DNA of 64,000 bases. Origin: DASTSN01 sp035760665. GTDB lineage: Bacteria > Bacteroidota > Bacteroidia > Chitinophagales > Chitinophagaceae. Shown piece after piece: positions 35,221 through 42,822 of this stretch. Position 1 is the first letter of the stretch. The number at the start of each line of letters is the position of its first letter. The notes beneath the pieces were generated by a model that did not search any database, was not told the DNA's origin, and saw nothing but the letters and a program-made list of their open reading frames with translations. The stretch covers positions 1 to 64,000 of the forward strand of contig DASTSN010000013.1 in the NCBI GenBank assembly GCA_035760665.1, read 5' to 3'. The translations under genes were made by a program, and so were the position numbers.

Positions 35221-35946
35221 TCATTCTCCTTTCACACAAAAACATTTCGTGGTTTTAGAATCACAACAGGCATAATACCCGGATTTACACGTCACGCTAC
35301 AACTAATGCTTGGCCACTCACCTATTGAACATTCACTGGCCCCCGCCCCACCAGAAGTACAATTAACAGAACCACCGTCGTCGGGTGGCACGATTGAATA
35401 AATATTACTAGAATAATCTAATTGATTGAAAGCTGAATGGTATTTATTATTCATCAGCTTATCCAGATTCCAGGAACCTGTCAAAACAGAAATTCCGTAT
35501 CCTAGCAAGGGTTCCTTTAGGGCATTTTTTGTATTCTTATTCGATTTTAACAGATCAATTTTATGCTGGCTTTCTGACTCATCAAGACCCAACAAGTAAA
35601 TTTTATTGTCCACTTTTGAATGTAGCGCAATAGACCGTTTATCGGAAAAAAATACCAGATCTGTATATTCTAAATTTTTGTCATGGATTGGTATAGACGC
35701 ATTTTTTTCAAAAGCTACAATAATAATTTTATCTATTTCTTGGGGCTTTTTTGGATTTGTAGCTTGTAAAATCATTAGTTCATTGTTAGCAGTAACTTTC
35801 AGTAGGGAATTTCCTCCAGAAATTTCCCCCTGCACATGCTGAACAGTTTCCTTTAATTCTCTTGACAATACTTGGAAATTTTTATCCTTGTTGCAGCTTA
35901 GCAAGAAAACTCCTGACGCAATGGTTGTAATAAAAATCTTTTTCAT
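35221..35946 (-). CDS. Lipoprotein with an 8-cysteine C-terminal tail
   Basis: The 241-residue protein has a lipoprotein signal (M-K-K-I-F-I, lipobox L-L-S-C, lipidated C18). Residues 25-185 are a soluble domain of no recognised family, with beta-strand-like segments (D-L-V-F-F-S-D-K-R-S-I-A-L-H). The tail (190-241) is Gly/Ser/Cys rich with C196, C206, C216, C220, C227, C228, C235 and C237, including S-G-Y-Y-A-C-C and K-C-F-C. The gene is more AT-rich than its neighbours, which may signal transfer. The Cys-rich tail may hold disulfides or be a processed peptide. Function unknown. It lies alone between recO and the RND gene. Confidence 0.75.
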   Translation of the reverse strand: MKKIFITTIASGVFLLSCNKDKNFQVLSRELKETVQHVQGEISGGNSLLKVTANNELMILQATNPKKPQEIDKIIIVAFEKNASIPIHDKNLEYTDLVFFSDKRSIALHSKVDNKIYLLGLDESESQHKIDLLKSNKNTKNALKEPLLGYGISVLTGSWNLDKLMNNKYHSAFNQLDYSSNIYSIVPPDDGGSVNCTSGGAGASECSIGEWPSISCSVTCKSGYYACCDSKTTKCFCVKGE

Positions 35947-36135
35947 AGTAATAATTTATGGTTTAATGAAAATAAAGGTAAAAATATTTTTATAAAACTC
36001 AAATCCCACTTCCATGTTCGCTTTGTTTATTCCCCAATAATCAGGGTACTAGCGTTCTAAATATTATTCCGTTTCTTTGCGCATCCGTTAAAGCCTGCCG
36101 CTGCAGGCCGTTCTGTTAGCACAAACCAATTCATT

Positions 36136-38460
36136 ATGTGGAGACGTCTCGGCCATTTTATCCTGAAATACCGATTATTACTATTACTTCTTTTAGCCGG
36201 TTTCACGGCACTAATGGGCTGGTGGGCCAGCCAGGTACAACTGAGTTATGATTTTGTAAAAGCCATCCCGACTGATAACCCCAAATACAAAATTTACCAG
36301 GCATTCAAGAAAAAATTTGGCGAGGACGGCAACTTGCTGGTCATTGGCATTCAAACCGATCAGTTATTCACCGAAAATATATTTAATGATTATTACAGCC
36401 TGCAGCAGCAGCTGAAAAAAGCCAAAGGCGTGGAGGACATCATCAGCATTCCCTCTGCCATCAATTTGGTGAGAGATTCGGCCACACAAAAACTAAAAGC
36501 CGTTTCAATATTTCCGCCCGGTAGCCTGAGCCAGGAAATGATCGACAGCAGTAAGAACGTTTTTCTAAATCTTCCTTTTTACAGGGGCCTTTTGTACAAT
36601 CCCGAGACAAATGCCTGGCTGATGGGATTGCATATTAATAAAGATATCATGAACTCCAAAGGCCGTGTGCAGGTGATAGCGGCCATTACCTCACTGGCAG
36701 AGTCTTTTGGTAAAAAGCATAACCTGGTGGTATATATGAGTGGCCTGCCACTGATTCGTACAGAAATTGCCAGCCGTATTGCCAATGAAATGCAATGGTT
36801 CCTGCTGGTATCGGTTATCCTCTCGGCCATTATCCTGCTTATATTTTTCCGGTCTGTCAGTTCCACGATTCTGTCACTGACTGTTGTGATCATTGGTGTA
36901 TTGTGGAGTTTAGGAACTATGCATTTACTGGGTTATCAGATAACATTACTGACGGCACTGATTCCACCATTAATTGTAGTAATTGGTATTCCAAATTGTA
37001 TTTATTTCCTCAATAAATATCATACTGCTTTTAATGAAACCGGTGAGAAACAAAAGGCACTTGTAACAATGGTTGACCGTATGGGTATTGTCACGCTATT
37101 CTGCAACCTGTCGGCAGCGATTGGTTTTGCTGTATTTGCACTTACCAGGAGTCAGATACTAAAAGAATTTGGTGTGGTGGCCGGAATCAATATCGTGGCC
37201 CTTTTTATCATATCGCTCATATTGATTCCCGCTAGCTTATCATTTCTGCCGCAGCCTAAATCCAGGCATACCAAATACCTTGTAAACCCAAGACTCAACC
37301 GCTGGCTCGACAGGCTGGAGCTCTGGTCGTTAAATCACCGCAAGCTTATATATGTCGTTACGATTTTAATTATAGCTTTTTCTGTCGCAGGTATGTTTCG
37401 CTTAAAAAGTGTGGGATACATCGTGGACGATTTACCAAAAACAGATAAGATTTACAAGGACCTGAAATTTTTTGAAAAAAATTTTAAAGGTGTCATGCCG
37501 CTGGAAATCCTGGTGGACACACACAAGAAATATGGCGTTTCCCGGAACTTAACGAACCTGCTGAAAATCGACAGCCTTTCCCAATACATTGCCGCCATGC
37601 CCGATATAGCAAGACCCCTGAGTATTACAGAAGGTTTGAAATTTGCCAAGCAGGCTTTTTTCGAAGGCGACAGCACTAATTATACCATGCCGGCTGAATA
37701 TGATTTACCGGCACTTGCACAATATTTGAACCTGAAACAAGACTCCTCAGGAGGCAGTAATAATTCATTTGCCCGACTGGTATCTTCCTTTATGGACAGC
37801 GATAAACAGGAAGCCCGTATCAGTGTAAATATGGCTGATGTGGGAAGTGCTCGTTTACCGGTTATCCTGGACAGCATCCAGCATCGTGTTTCGCAACTCT
37901 TTGACAGCAGTAAGTATACCGTACAACTGACGGGTACAAGTGTCACCTTTGTAGAGGGAAGCCGTTTTATTATAAATGGATTAAAAGAAAGCATCTTGTG
38001 GGCATTTCTTCTAATCGCCCTTTGTATGCTGTACCTGTTTCGTTCATTCCGCATCCTGTTTTGCTCGCTGATTCCCAATATCATTCCGCTGGCTATCACA
38101 GCCGGCGTGATGGGCTGGGCAGGTGTACCGTTAAAACCCTCTACTGTACTTGTATTCAGCGTAGCGCTGGGCATTGCCATTGATGTCACAATACGGTTCC
38201 TGATAAATTATAAACAGGAGTTGCCACAGCATCATTTTGATTCTAAAACAACGGTAATCCGTACGATTCACAGTACAGGCATCAGTATTATTTACACTTC
38301 AATGGTGCTCATAGCCGGATTCGTTATATTCTGTTTCAGTGGTTTTGGCGGTACGCAGGCGCTGGGCTGGCTTACATCGCTTACTCTGATTACTGCTACA
38401 ATCACCAACCTGGTACTTTTGCCTGCCCTGCTGATCAATTTTGGAAAAATCAAAAAATAA
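36136..38460 (+). CDS. RND/MMPL-family exporter permease
   Basis: The 774-residue protein has an N-terminal membrane helix, a first large periplasmic loop (about 35-220), a cluster of five membrane segments, then a repeat of this arrangement (helix at about 410, loop about 435-610, five segments to the end). That duplicated topology is the RND/MMPL superfamily pattern. At under 800 residues it is the shorter, HpnN/MmpL-like type rather than AcrB. No fusion-protein or outer-membrane channel gene is adjacent. The likely substrates are lipids or hydrophobic compounds (inference from subfamily). Confidence 0.88.
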   Translation: MWRRLGHFILKYRLLLLLLLAGFTALMGWWASQVQLSYDFVKAIPTDNPKYKIYQAFKKKFGEDGNLLVIGIQTDQLFTENIFNDYYSLQQQLKKAKGVEDIISIPSAINLVRDSATQKLKAVSIFPPGSLSQEMIDSSKNVFLNLPFYRGLLYNPETNAWLMGLHINKDIMNSKGRVQVIAAITSLAESFGKKHNLVVYMSGLPLIRTEIASRIANEMQWFLLVSVILSAIILLIFFRSVSSTILSLTVVIIGVLWSLGTMHLLGYQITLLTALIPPLIVVIGIPNCIYFLNKYHTAFNETGEKQKALVTMVDRMGIVTLFCNLSAAIGFAVFALTRSQILKEFGVVAGINIVALFIISLILIPASLSFLPQPKSRHTKYLVNPRLNRWLDRLELWSLNHRKLIYVVTILIIAFSVAGMFRLKSVGYIVDDLPKTDKIYKDLKFFEKNFKGVMPLEILVDTHKKYGVSRNLTNLLKIDSLSQYIAAMPDIARPLSITEGLKFAKQAFFEGDSTNYTMPAEYDLPALAQYLNLKQDSSGGSNNSFARLVSSFMDSDKQEARISVNMADVGSARLPVILDSIQHRVSQLFDSSKYTVQLTGTSVTFVEGSRFIINGLKESILWAFLLIALCMLYLFRSFRILFCSLIPNIIPLAITAGVMGWAGVPLKPSTVLVFSVALGIAIDVTIRFLINYKQELPQHHFDSKTTVIRTIHSTGISIIYTSMVLIAGFVIFCFSGFGGTQALGWLTSLTLITATITNLVLLPALLINFGKIKK

Positions 38461-38511
38461 ACAAACAGGACAGACACTGACAAACATTAAACAATTTGCT
38501 GTTAACTGATC

Positions 38512-38547
38512 AATAAAAGGCCGGTAGCAAACTACCGGCCTTTTATT
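38512..38547 (+). terminator. Bidirectional terminator between RND and TlpA genes
   Basis: A perfect 16-bp stem (38512-38527 with 38532-38547) has the 4-base loop CAAA and A/T-rich outer arms, so it can terminate transcripts from both strands. Confidence 0.92.
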
Positions 38548-38567
38548 AGATGTGTATGTGTTAATAC

Positions 38568-39719
38568 TTATTTTAGCACTTCTCCCAGTTTTTCTTCCAA
38601 TGCCGGACCACGAAGACTTTCCCCAATGACAGTTCCGGAAGGATCGATTAATACATTATAGGGGATGCCTTCAATATTATAGAGCGGCACTACTTTACTG
38701 TTCCAGTAAGCAAGATCACTCACCTGAGTCCAGGCTAATCCATCTTTTTGGATGGCTTCCACCCAAGGTGTTTTTTTCTTATCGAGTGACACGCCCAGTA
38801 TCGTAAAATTCTTGTCTTTAAACTTATTATACGCAGCTACCACATTCGGGTTTTCGCCACGGCATGGGCCGCACCAGCTTGCCCAAAAATCAACAAGAAC
38901 ATATTTTCCCTTGAATGAACTAAGGCCAACTGCTTTACCATTAACATCCGGCAAAGTAAAATCTGGTGCTTTTTTACCAACCCATTTGGGTTGTTGCGCA
39001 TCTTCTTCGCGACGGTTCGCACTGGCCAGTTGCTGATCCAGCGCTGTTTTGGCTTTGGCAATCCCTTTATGATCCGGAAAACGCTTTGAAATAACAGCAA
39101 AGAGGCTGTCATATTCATTCAGACTATAGAGCTGCCCGAAAATATTGATGGAAAAGGTTGCCGCAATCGGACTTTTTGTACTGTCAATAAAATGCCCGAC
39201 ATCAGTTTTTATATTATCAATCACTTTTTTCCCCTCCTCGTTGATTGCATTCCGCAAACTGTCAGCATCTGGTTTATTACCGAGGCTGTCCAGCTGACGA
39301 CCCAGATCATTTAACGCTTTCCATTTGCCGTTTCCGGCAATCATAAATTCTTTCAACGCGTTGGTTGCAGGCGAACCTATGATAGTGTATGGGTCTTTAG
39401 GGTTTGAAAAATCAGCTGTGAAGGTCACCTTCGGGGCATCATTCACAATAGAAAAAAACGGGTAATTACTATCTTCAAAATAAAGGTTGTACAGTGTCTC
39501 TTCGTAGGATACGCCTTTCATTTTAAAGGTTCCGTCTTTACCGATAATGGCAGAATCTGCCAGCACGCGGTTTGTCATACCCACTGGTGTTTCAATTAAA
39601 TATATTTTTTTGGCTGTACTGTTTTTCAGCACACCGTCAATTTCAAAAGTCTTTGAGGTTTTACTGTTGCAGGCAACCAGGGTACTAACAGACAAAAGTG
39701 CGATGGCTATGTTTCGCAT
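38568..39719 (-). CDS. TlpA-like thioredoxin lipoprotein with DUF4369-type N-terminal domain
   Basis: The 383-residue protein has a lipobox (T-L-V-A-C, C17), an N-terminal domain (about 23-120) typical of DUF4369 with K-x-x-Y-L (K-K-I-Y-L-I-E-T), a helical middle (120-240) and a C-terminal thioredoxin domain (about 245-383) with W-C-G-P-C (C283, C286). Such proteins are periplasmic thiol reductases common in Bacteroidota. It starts 12 bases after gatB ends, on the same strand. Confidence 0.92.
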   Translation of the reverse strand: MRNIAIALLSVSTLVACNSKTSKTFEIDGVLKNSTAKKIYLIETPVGMTNRVLADSAIIGKDGTFKMKGVSYEETLYNLYFEDSNYPFFSIVNDAPKVTFTADFSNPKDPYTIIGSPATNALKEFMIAGNGKWKALNDLGRQLDSLGNKPDADSLRNAINEEGKKVIDNIKTDVGHFIDSTKSPIAATFSINIFGQLYSLNEYDSLFAVISKRFPDHKGIAKAKTALDQQLASANRREEDAQQPKWVGKKAPDFTLPDVNGKAVGLSSFKGKYVLVDFWASWCGPCRGENPNVVAAYNKFKDKNFTILGVSLDKKKTPWVEAIQKDGLAWTQVSDLAYWNSKVVPLYNIEGIPYNVLIDPSGTVIGESLRGPALEEKLGEVLK

Positions 39720-39731
39720 ATTACGAGGGGT

Positions 39732-41186
39732 TTATGATGATTTTAATTTTTCAATAATTAATTCATTCGTCAGTCGTGGATCGGCTTTGCCTTTTGATAG
39801 CTTCATCACTTCGCCCACAAAAAGACTCACCAATCCCTTTTTTCCTTTTTTGTATTCTTTTACTTTTTCAACATGCTTCTGTAATACCTGCTCCACTAAT
39901 TCGCTAATCGCCGATGCATCACTTTCCTGGAATAAATTCAAACTGGCAGCAAGGCTTTCAGGTTCGCTGCCGGAATTGCGGAGCAAAGCCGGGAAAAGCC
40001 TGGAAGAAGCGGCAGTGAAGCTAAGCTTTCCCTCGTCCACCATGCCAATCATCACCGCCAACTGCGCCGGTGTTATTGATATATCGCCGATTGCGGCATG
40101 ATTATCATTTAACCACGATTTTACAGGGCCCGAAAGCCAGTTCGCCGCTGCCTTATAATTTTTAGTGTGGCGGACTACCTGTTCAAAATAATCAGCGACG
40201 GAACGTTCATCGGTTAAGACAGCCGCATCATACTCTGTCAGCCCAAATTCAGTTATGTACCGCTGTATCCGCTCTTCTTGCAAGGCAGGCAGTGCATCGC
40301 TGATCTTTTGAATAAAGGAATCGTCCAGGTGAAAGGGTGTAAGATCCGGCTCCGGGAAGTAGCGGTAATCATCCGCATCTTCCTTTTCGCGGGTGGCAAA
40401 TGTAATACCTTTATCCGCGTCGAAACTTCTTGTTTGCTGCTGTATGCTGACGCCGTCCTCCAGTAAATCAATCATTCGTTTTGCTTCATATTCAATCGCC
40501 TTCTTCACGTTACGGATTGAATTCAGGTTTTTAACTTCTACTTTTGTTCCTAGCTTTGTTTCGCCTTTTTTGCGCACGGAAATATTGGCATCGCAACGCA
40601 GGCTCCCTTCTTCCATGTTGCCGTCACAAATATCGAGGTACCTGACGATTTTACGAATTTCCGACAGGTACTGGTAGGCTTCTTCAGCGCTTCTGATGTC
40701 TGGTTCCGACACAATTTCAATCAGGGGTGTGCCTGCCCGGTTATAATCAACAGCCGTATTATATGCATCTACATCGTGCAGGCTCTTACCGGCATCTTCT
40801 TCTAAGTGAATCCTGTTTAAACGCACCTGCTTTTCGCCCGAGTTTGTTTTAATTTTTACATATCCACCCTTACAAATTGGGGTCGTATGCTGAGATACCT
40901 GGTACCCTTTGGGGAGATCTGGATAAAAATAATTTTTCCTGGCAAAATAATTATCCTTTTCAATAGCAGCGTGACAGGCAAGTCCCATTTTTATGGCAAA
41001 CTCGATTGCTTTCTTATTCATTTTTGGTAAAGTGCCGGGATGAGCCAGGGTAATGGGACTCACGTTAGTATTGGGCTCGTCGCCAAAAGAAACACTGTCA
41101 CCACAAAACAATTTGCTGCGGGTTTGTAACTGGGCATGCACTTCCATGCCTACCACTATTTCGTATAAATCGTACCGGCTTGCCAT
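39732..41186 (-). CDS. gatB: Aspartyl/glutamyl-tRNA amidotransferase subunit B
   Basis: GatB activates misacylated Glu-tRNA-Gln or Asp-tRNA-Asn for transamidation with the GatA/GatC subunits. The 484-residue protein starts with Y-E-I-V-V-G-M-E-V-H-A-Q-L-Q-T and has G-T-P-L-I-E-I-V-S-E-P-D and E-G-S-L-R-C-D-A-N-I-S, the family signatures, with a C-terminal GatB/YqeY domain. gatA and gatC are not in the window. It has an upstream TAnnTTTG promoter and is followed by the TlpA-like gene. Confidence 0.97.
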   Translation of the reverse strand: MASRYDLYEIVVGMEVHAQLQTRSKLFCGDSVSFGDEPNTNVSPITLAHPGTLPKMNKKAIEFAIKMGLACHAAIEKDNYFARKNYFYPDLPKGYQVSQHTTPICKGGYVKIKTNSGEKQVRLNRIHLEEDAGKSLHDVDAYNTAVDYNRAGTPLIEIVSEPDIRSAEEAYQYLSEIRKIVRYLDICDGNMEEGSLRCDANISVRKKGETKLGTKVEVKNLNSIRNVKKAIEYEAKRMIDLLEDGVSIQQQTRSFDADKGITFATREKEDADDYRYFPEPDLTPFHLDDSFIQKISDALPALQEERIQRYITEFGLTEYDAAVLTDERSVADYFEQVVRHTKNYKAAANWLSGPVKSWLNDNHAAIGDISITPAQLAVMIGMVDEGKLSFTAASSRLFPALLRNSGSEPESLAASLNLFQESDASAISELVEQVLQKHVEKVKEYKKGKKGLVSLFVGEVMKLSKGKADPRLTNELIIEKLKSS

Positions 41187-41196
41187 TTGCAGGCGG

Positions 41197-41204
41197 CAAA
41201 ATTA
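41197..41204 (-). promoter_or_regulatory. -7 promoter element of gatB
   Basis: On the minus strand TAATTTTG matches TAnnTTTG and is followed by CCGCC, 10 bases before the ATG. The same sequence precedes prfA. Confidence 0.65.
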
Positions 41205-41240
41205 ACCTATTTATAGAACTAACCCGCTTTATTAATCGTT

Positions 41241-41274
41241 AAAGCCCCGGCTTCATTAGAGCACCGGGGCTTTT
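41241..41274 (-). terminator. Intrinsic terminator of the PDZ gene
   Basis: AAAGCCCCGG (41241-41250) pairs with CCGGGGCTTT (41264-41273), flanked by short T-runs on both sides. It lies between the PDZ gene end and the gatB start. Confidence 0.8.
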
Positions 41275-41298
41275 CACACATGTTCGATGTATATTGAA

Positions 41299-42321
41299 TT
41301 AAAGATCTGCCGTTTTCAGTTTGCGTGGCATTTTTACCTCAACATTCATTGTTTTACCATCCCTTTTTAGTTTCACCATAATTGAGGGCTTGTCTTTATT
41401 TTCTTTGACCATTTTTGCCACTTCATCAGCACTGTTTACCTCTTTGTTGTTTATGGACGTAATAATATCATCTTCCTTAATCCCTGCTTTTTCTGCATTT
41501 CCTTCACCATCTACATCAATTACTTTTACGCCTTTTCCGTCTTCAGTATCTTGTACTGACATGCCCAGCCTGGGGCGGCCTTCATATGCTTGCCATAAAT
41601 CACCAAATCCATCCATTCGTGGTACACGGGGCAATGCCTCCACTTTTGGCATCATGTTTTCAAACTCGGGAATCCGAAAATTGAAGTTCTGTCCATTGCC
41701 GGCAATGCTCCAGGTCATGCCTTTCCACTTTGTCAGTTCGGCGGTTACTTTTTGTTCTTTTTTATCCCGCTGGAACGTGATGGTCACTTTATCCCCGGGC
41801 TTGTGTGACTGAATCACTTTTGTAAGATCATCCGGATTTTCAATTTTTTTATCATCCACTTTTGTAATGATATCACCTTCTTTGAGTCCTGCTTTTTCGG
41901 CACCACTTTCTTTCGACACTTCCCTAACCTCCACCCCGGAATCGTTTGTATCAGTTACCACGCCCAGCATAGCACGGTTTTCATCTTCATTCAACAATAA
42001 CACATCACGGTCATCGCCATTCCGGTACATTCTTACCATCGGCGCCATCTTTTTCATTTTTATGATATGGGTATCGACAGTGATATCGCCATCTTTCATA
42101 TCCTCCGCAGGCTTACCATTAATGGTAACTTTGTCGCCGTTAATTTCAATATTCACCTTGTCTGTTTTATCGCCCTTGCGGGTAATAATAATCTGCTGTA
42201 CTTCTTTTTCCTTATTATCTTTTTGGTCATTATTCTGGTTTACCTGCTGTGCAAAACCTGCAGCCGGTAATAGCAGGCCAGCCAGCGCTATGACGGATAA
42301 ATATGTTGTAACCTGTTTCAT
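41299..42321 (-). CDS. Secreted protein with two PDZ domains and no protease domain
   Basis: The 340-residue protein has a signal peptide (cleavage near G-F-A-Q-Q, residues 22-26), a charged N-terminal segment with I-I-I-T-R-K-G, and two PDZ domains (about 118-197 with L-G-V-V and K-A-G-L-K-E-G-D-I-I-T-K-V, and about 250-330 with L-G-M-S-V and K-A-G-I-K-E-D-D-I-I-T). The linker is rich in Met, Pro and Asn. DegP-type proteases carry such PDZ domains, but no Ser-protease motif is visible, so it is likely a scaffold or peptide-binding factor. It has a well-marked control region upstream. Confidence 0.88.
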   Translation of the reverse strand: MKQVTTYLSVIALAGLLLPAAGFAQQVNQNNDQKDNKEKEVQQIIITRKGDKTDKVNIEINGDKVTINGKPAEDMKDGDITVDTHIIKMKKMAPMVRMYRNGDDRDVLLLNEDENRAMLGVVTDTNDSGVEVREVSKESGAEKAGLKEGDIITKVDDKKIENPDDLTKVIQSHKPGDKVTITFQRDKKEQKVTAELTKWKGMTWSIAGNGQNFNFRIPEFENMMPKVEALPRVPRMDGFGDLWQAYEGRPRLGMSVQDTEDGKGVKVIDVDGEGNAEKAGIKEDDIITSINNKEVNSADEVAKMVKENKDKPSIMVKLKRDGKTMNVEVKMPRKLKTADL

Positions 42322-42337
42322 ACGTTTAAAATTTTAT

Positions 42338-42359
42338 ATCTACGTTTTTTTTCGTAGAT
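42338..42359 (-). promoter_or_regulatory. Dyad overlapping the PDZ-gene transcription start
   Basis: ATCTACG (42338-42344) and CGTAGAT (42353-42359) flank eight T. It could be an operator at the start site or a 5'-terminal RNA hairpin. Confidence 0.5.
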
Positions 42360-42367
42360 CAAATATA
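42360..42367 (-). promoter_or_regulatory. -7 element of the PDZ-gene promoter
   Basis: TATATTTG on the minus strand matches TAnnTTTG. A GTTTC lies about 19 bases upstream as a weak -33 match. Confidence 0.65.
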
Positions 42368-42387
42368 GTAAGATTTCTGAAATACGA

Positions 42388-42404
42388 AACATTTCGGAAA
42401 TGTT
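42388..42404. promoter_or_regulatory. Operator-like dyad upstream of the PDZ promoter
   Basis: AACATTTC, one central base, GAAATGTT: perfect 8-bp arms about 20 bases upstream of the -7 box, at the edge of the -33 region. Size and position suit a regulator binding site. Confidence 0.45.
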
Positions 42405-42589
42405 AAAAGAATACATGCTTTGGAAAAATTTTTCACTGCATAGAGCCTGGTAAGGGAGGCGGAGGGCTTGTAGAACTGTAGAATTGATTTTTTAAACGGG
42501 TAGTATGACGATGCTTTAGTACAGACCGCTTTGGGCAAATTCACCCAAATTCTTTGCTACAGCAAATACGCCTGCTTTTAGTAAAAACA

Positions 42590-42604
42590 CGTAGTTATAC
42601 TACG
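42590..42604. promoter_or_regulatory. Dyad CGTAGT-TAT-ACTACG upstream of the small membrane gene
   Basis: Perfect 6-bp arms around 3 bases, about 90 bases before the ATG at 42691. It shares the CGTAG/CTACG half-site with the dyad at 42338-42359. Confidence 0.4.
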
Positions 42605-42690
42605 CGACACGATGTGGAAAATGATATAAAGTTGCCGGGATGATTACCGAATTCAAAACAGAGAATTATTTTTGAGTTGAACTAATTGTT

Positions 42691-42822
42691 ATGGCTGTCA
42701 CAATCGCTGTTGTATGTATCATCATTTGCTTTGGCGCCATCTTCGTCGCACTGGGTGCCCTTTATGACACTCGTAAATTTCATTTAAAAAAAGACAACAG
42801 CAAGCACAAAGCCGATTACTGA
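42691..42822 (+). CDS. Small single-pass membrane protein, 43 residues
   Basis: The ATG at 42691 opens a 43-codon frame with a clear hydrophobic helix (about 2-24: V-T-I-A-V-V-C-I-I-I-C-F-G-A-I-F-V-A-L), then a basic tail (D-T-R-K-F-H-L-K-K-D-N-S-K-H-K). Its stop codon ends exactly one base before the alaS stop, on the opposite strand. No family is recognised. The helix-plus-basic tail pattern is more than chance would give for random sequence, and the exact abutment with alaS suggests a real gene. It has no known function. Confidence 0.6.
   Translation: MAVTIAVVCIIICFGAIFVALGALYDTRKFHLKKDNSKHKADY

Larger units (their letters stand above)
42322..42690 (+). other. Divergent control region between the PDZ gene and the 43-residue gene
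   Basis: No gene is seen in these 369 bases other than the flanking ones. It contains a -7 element (42360-42367, minus), a dyad overlapping the predicted PDZ start site (42338-42359), a second dyad upstream (42388-42404) and a third near the small gene (42590-42604). Confidence 0.6.

Noticed and set aside
42359..42544. 61-codon minus-strand frame upstream of the PDZ gene
   Set aside because: It covers the PDZ promoter and dyads and has no coding features.
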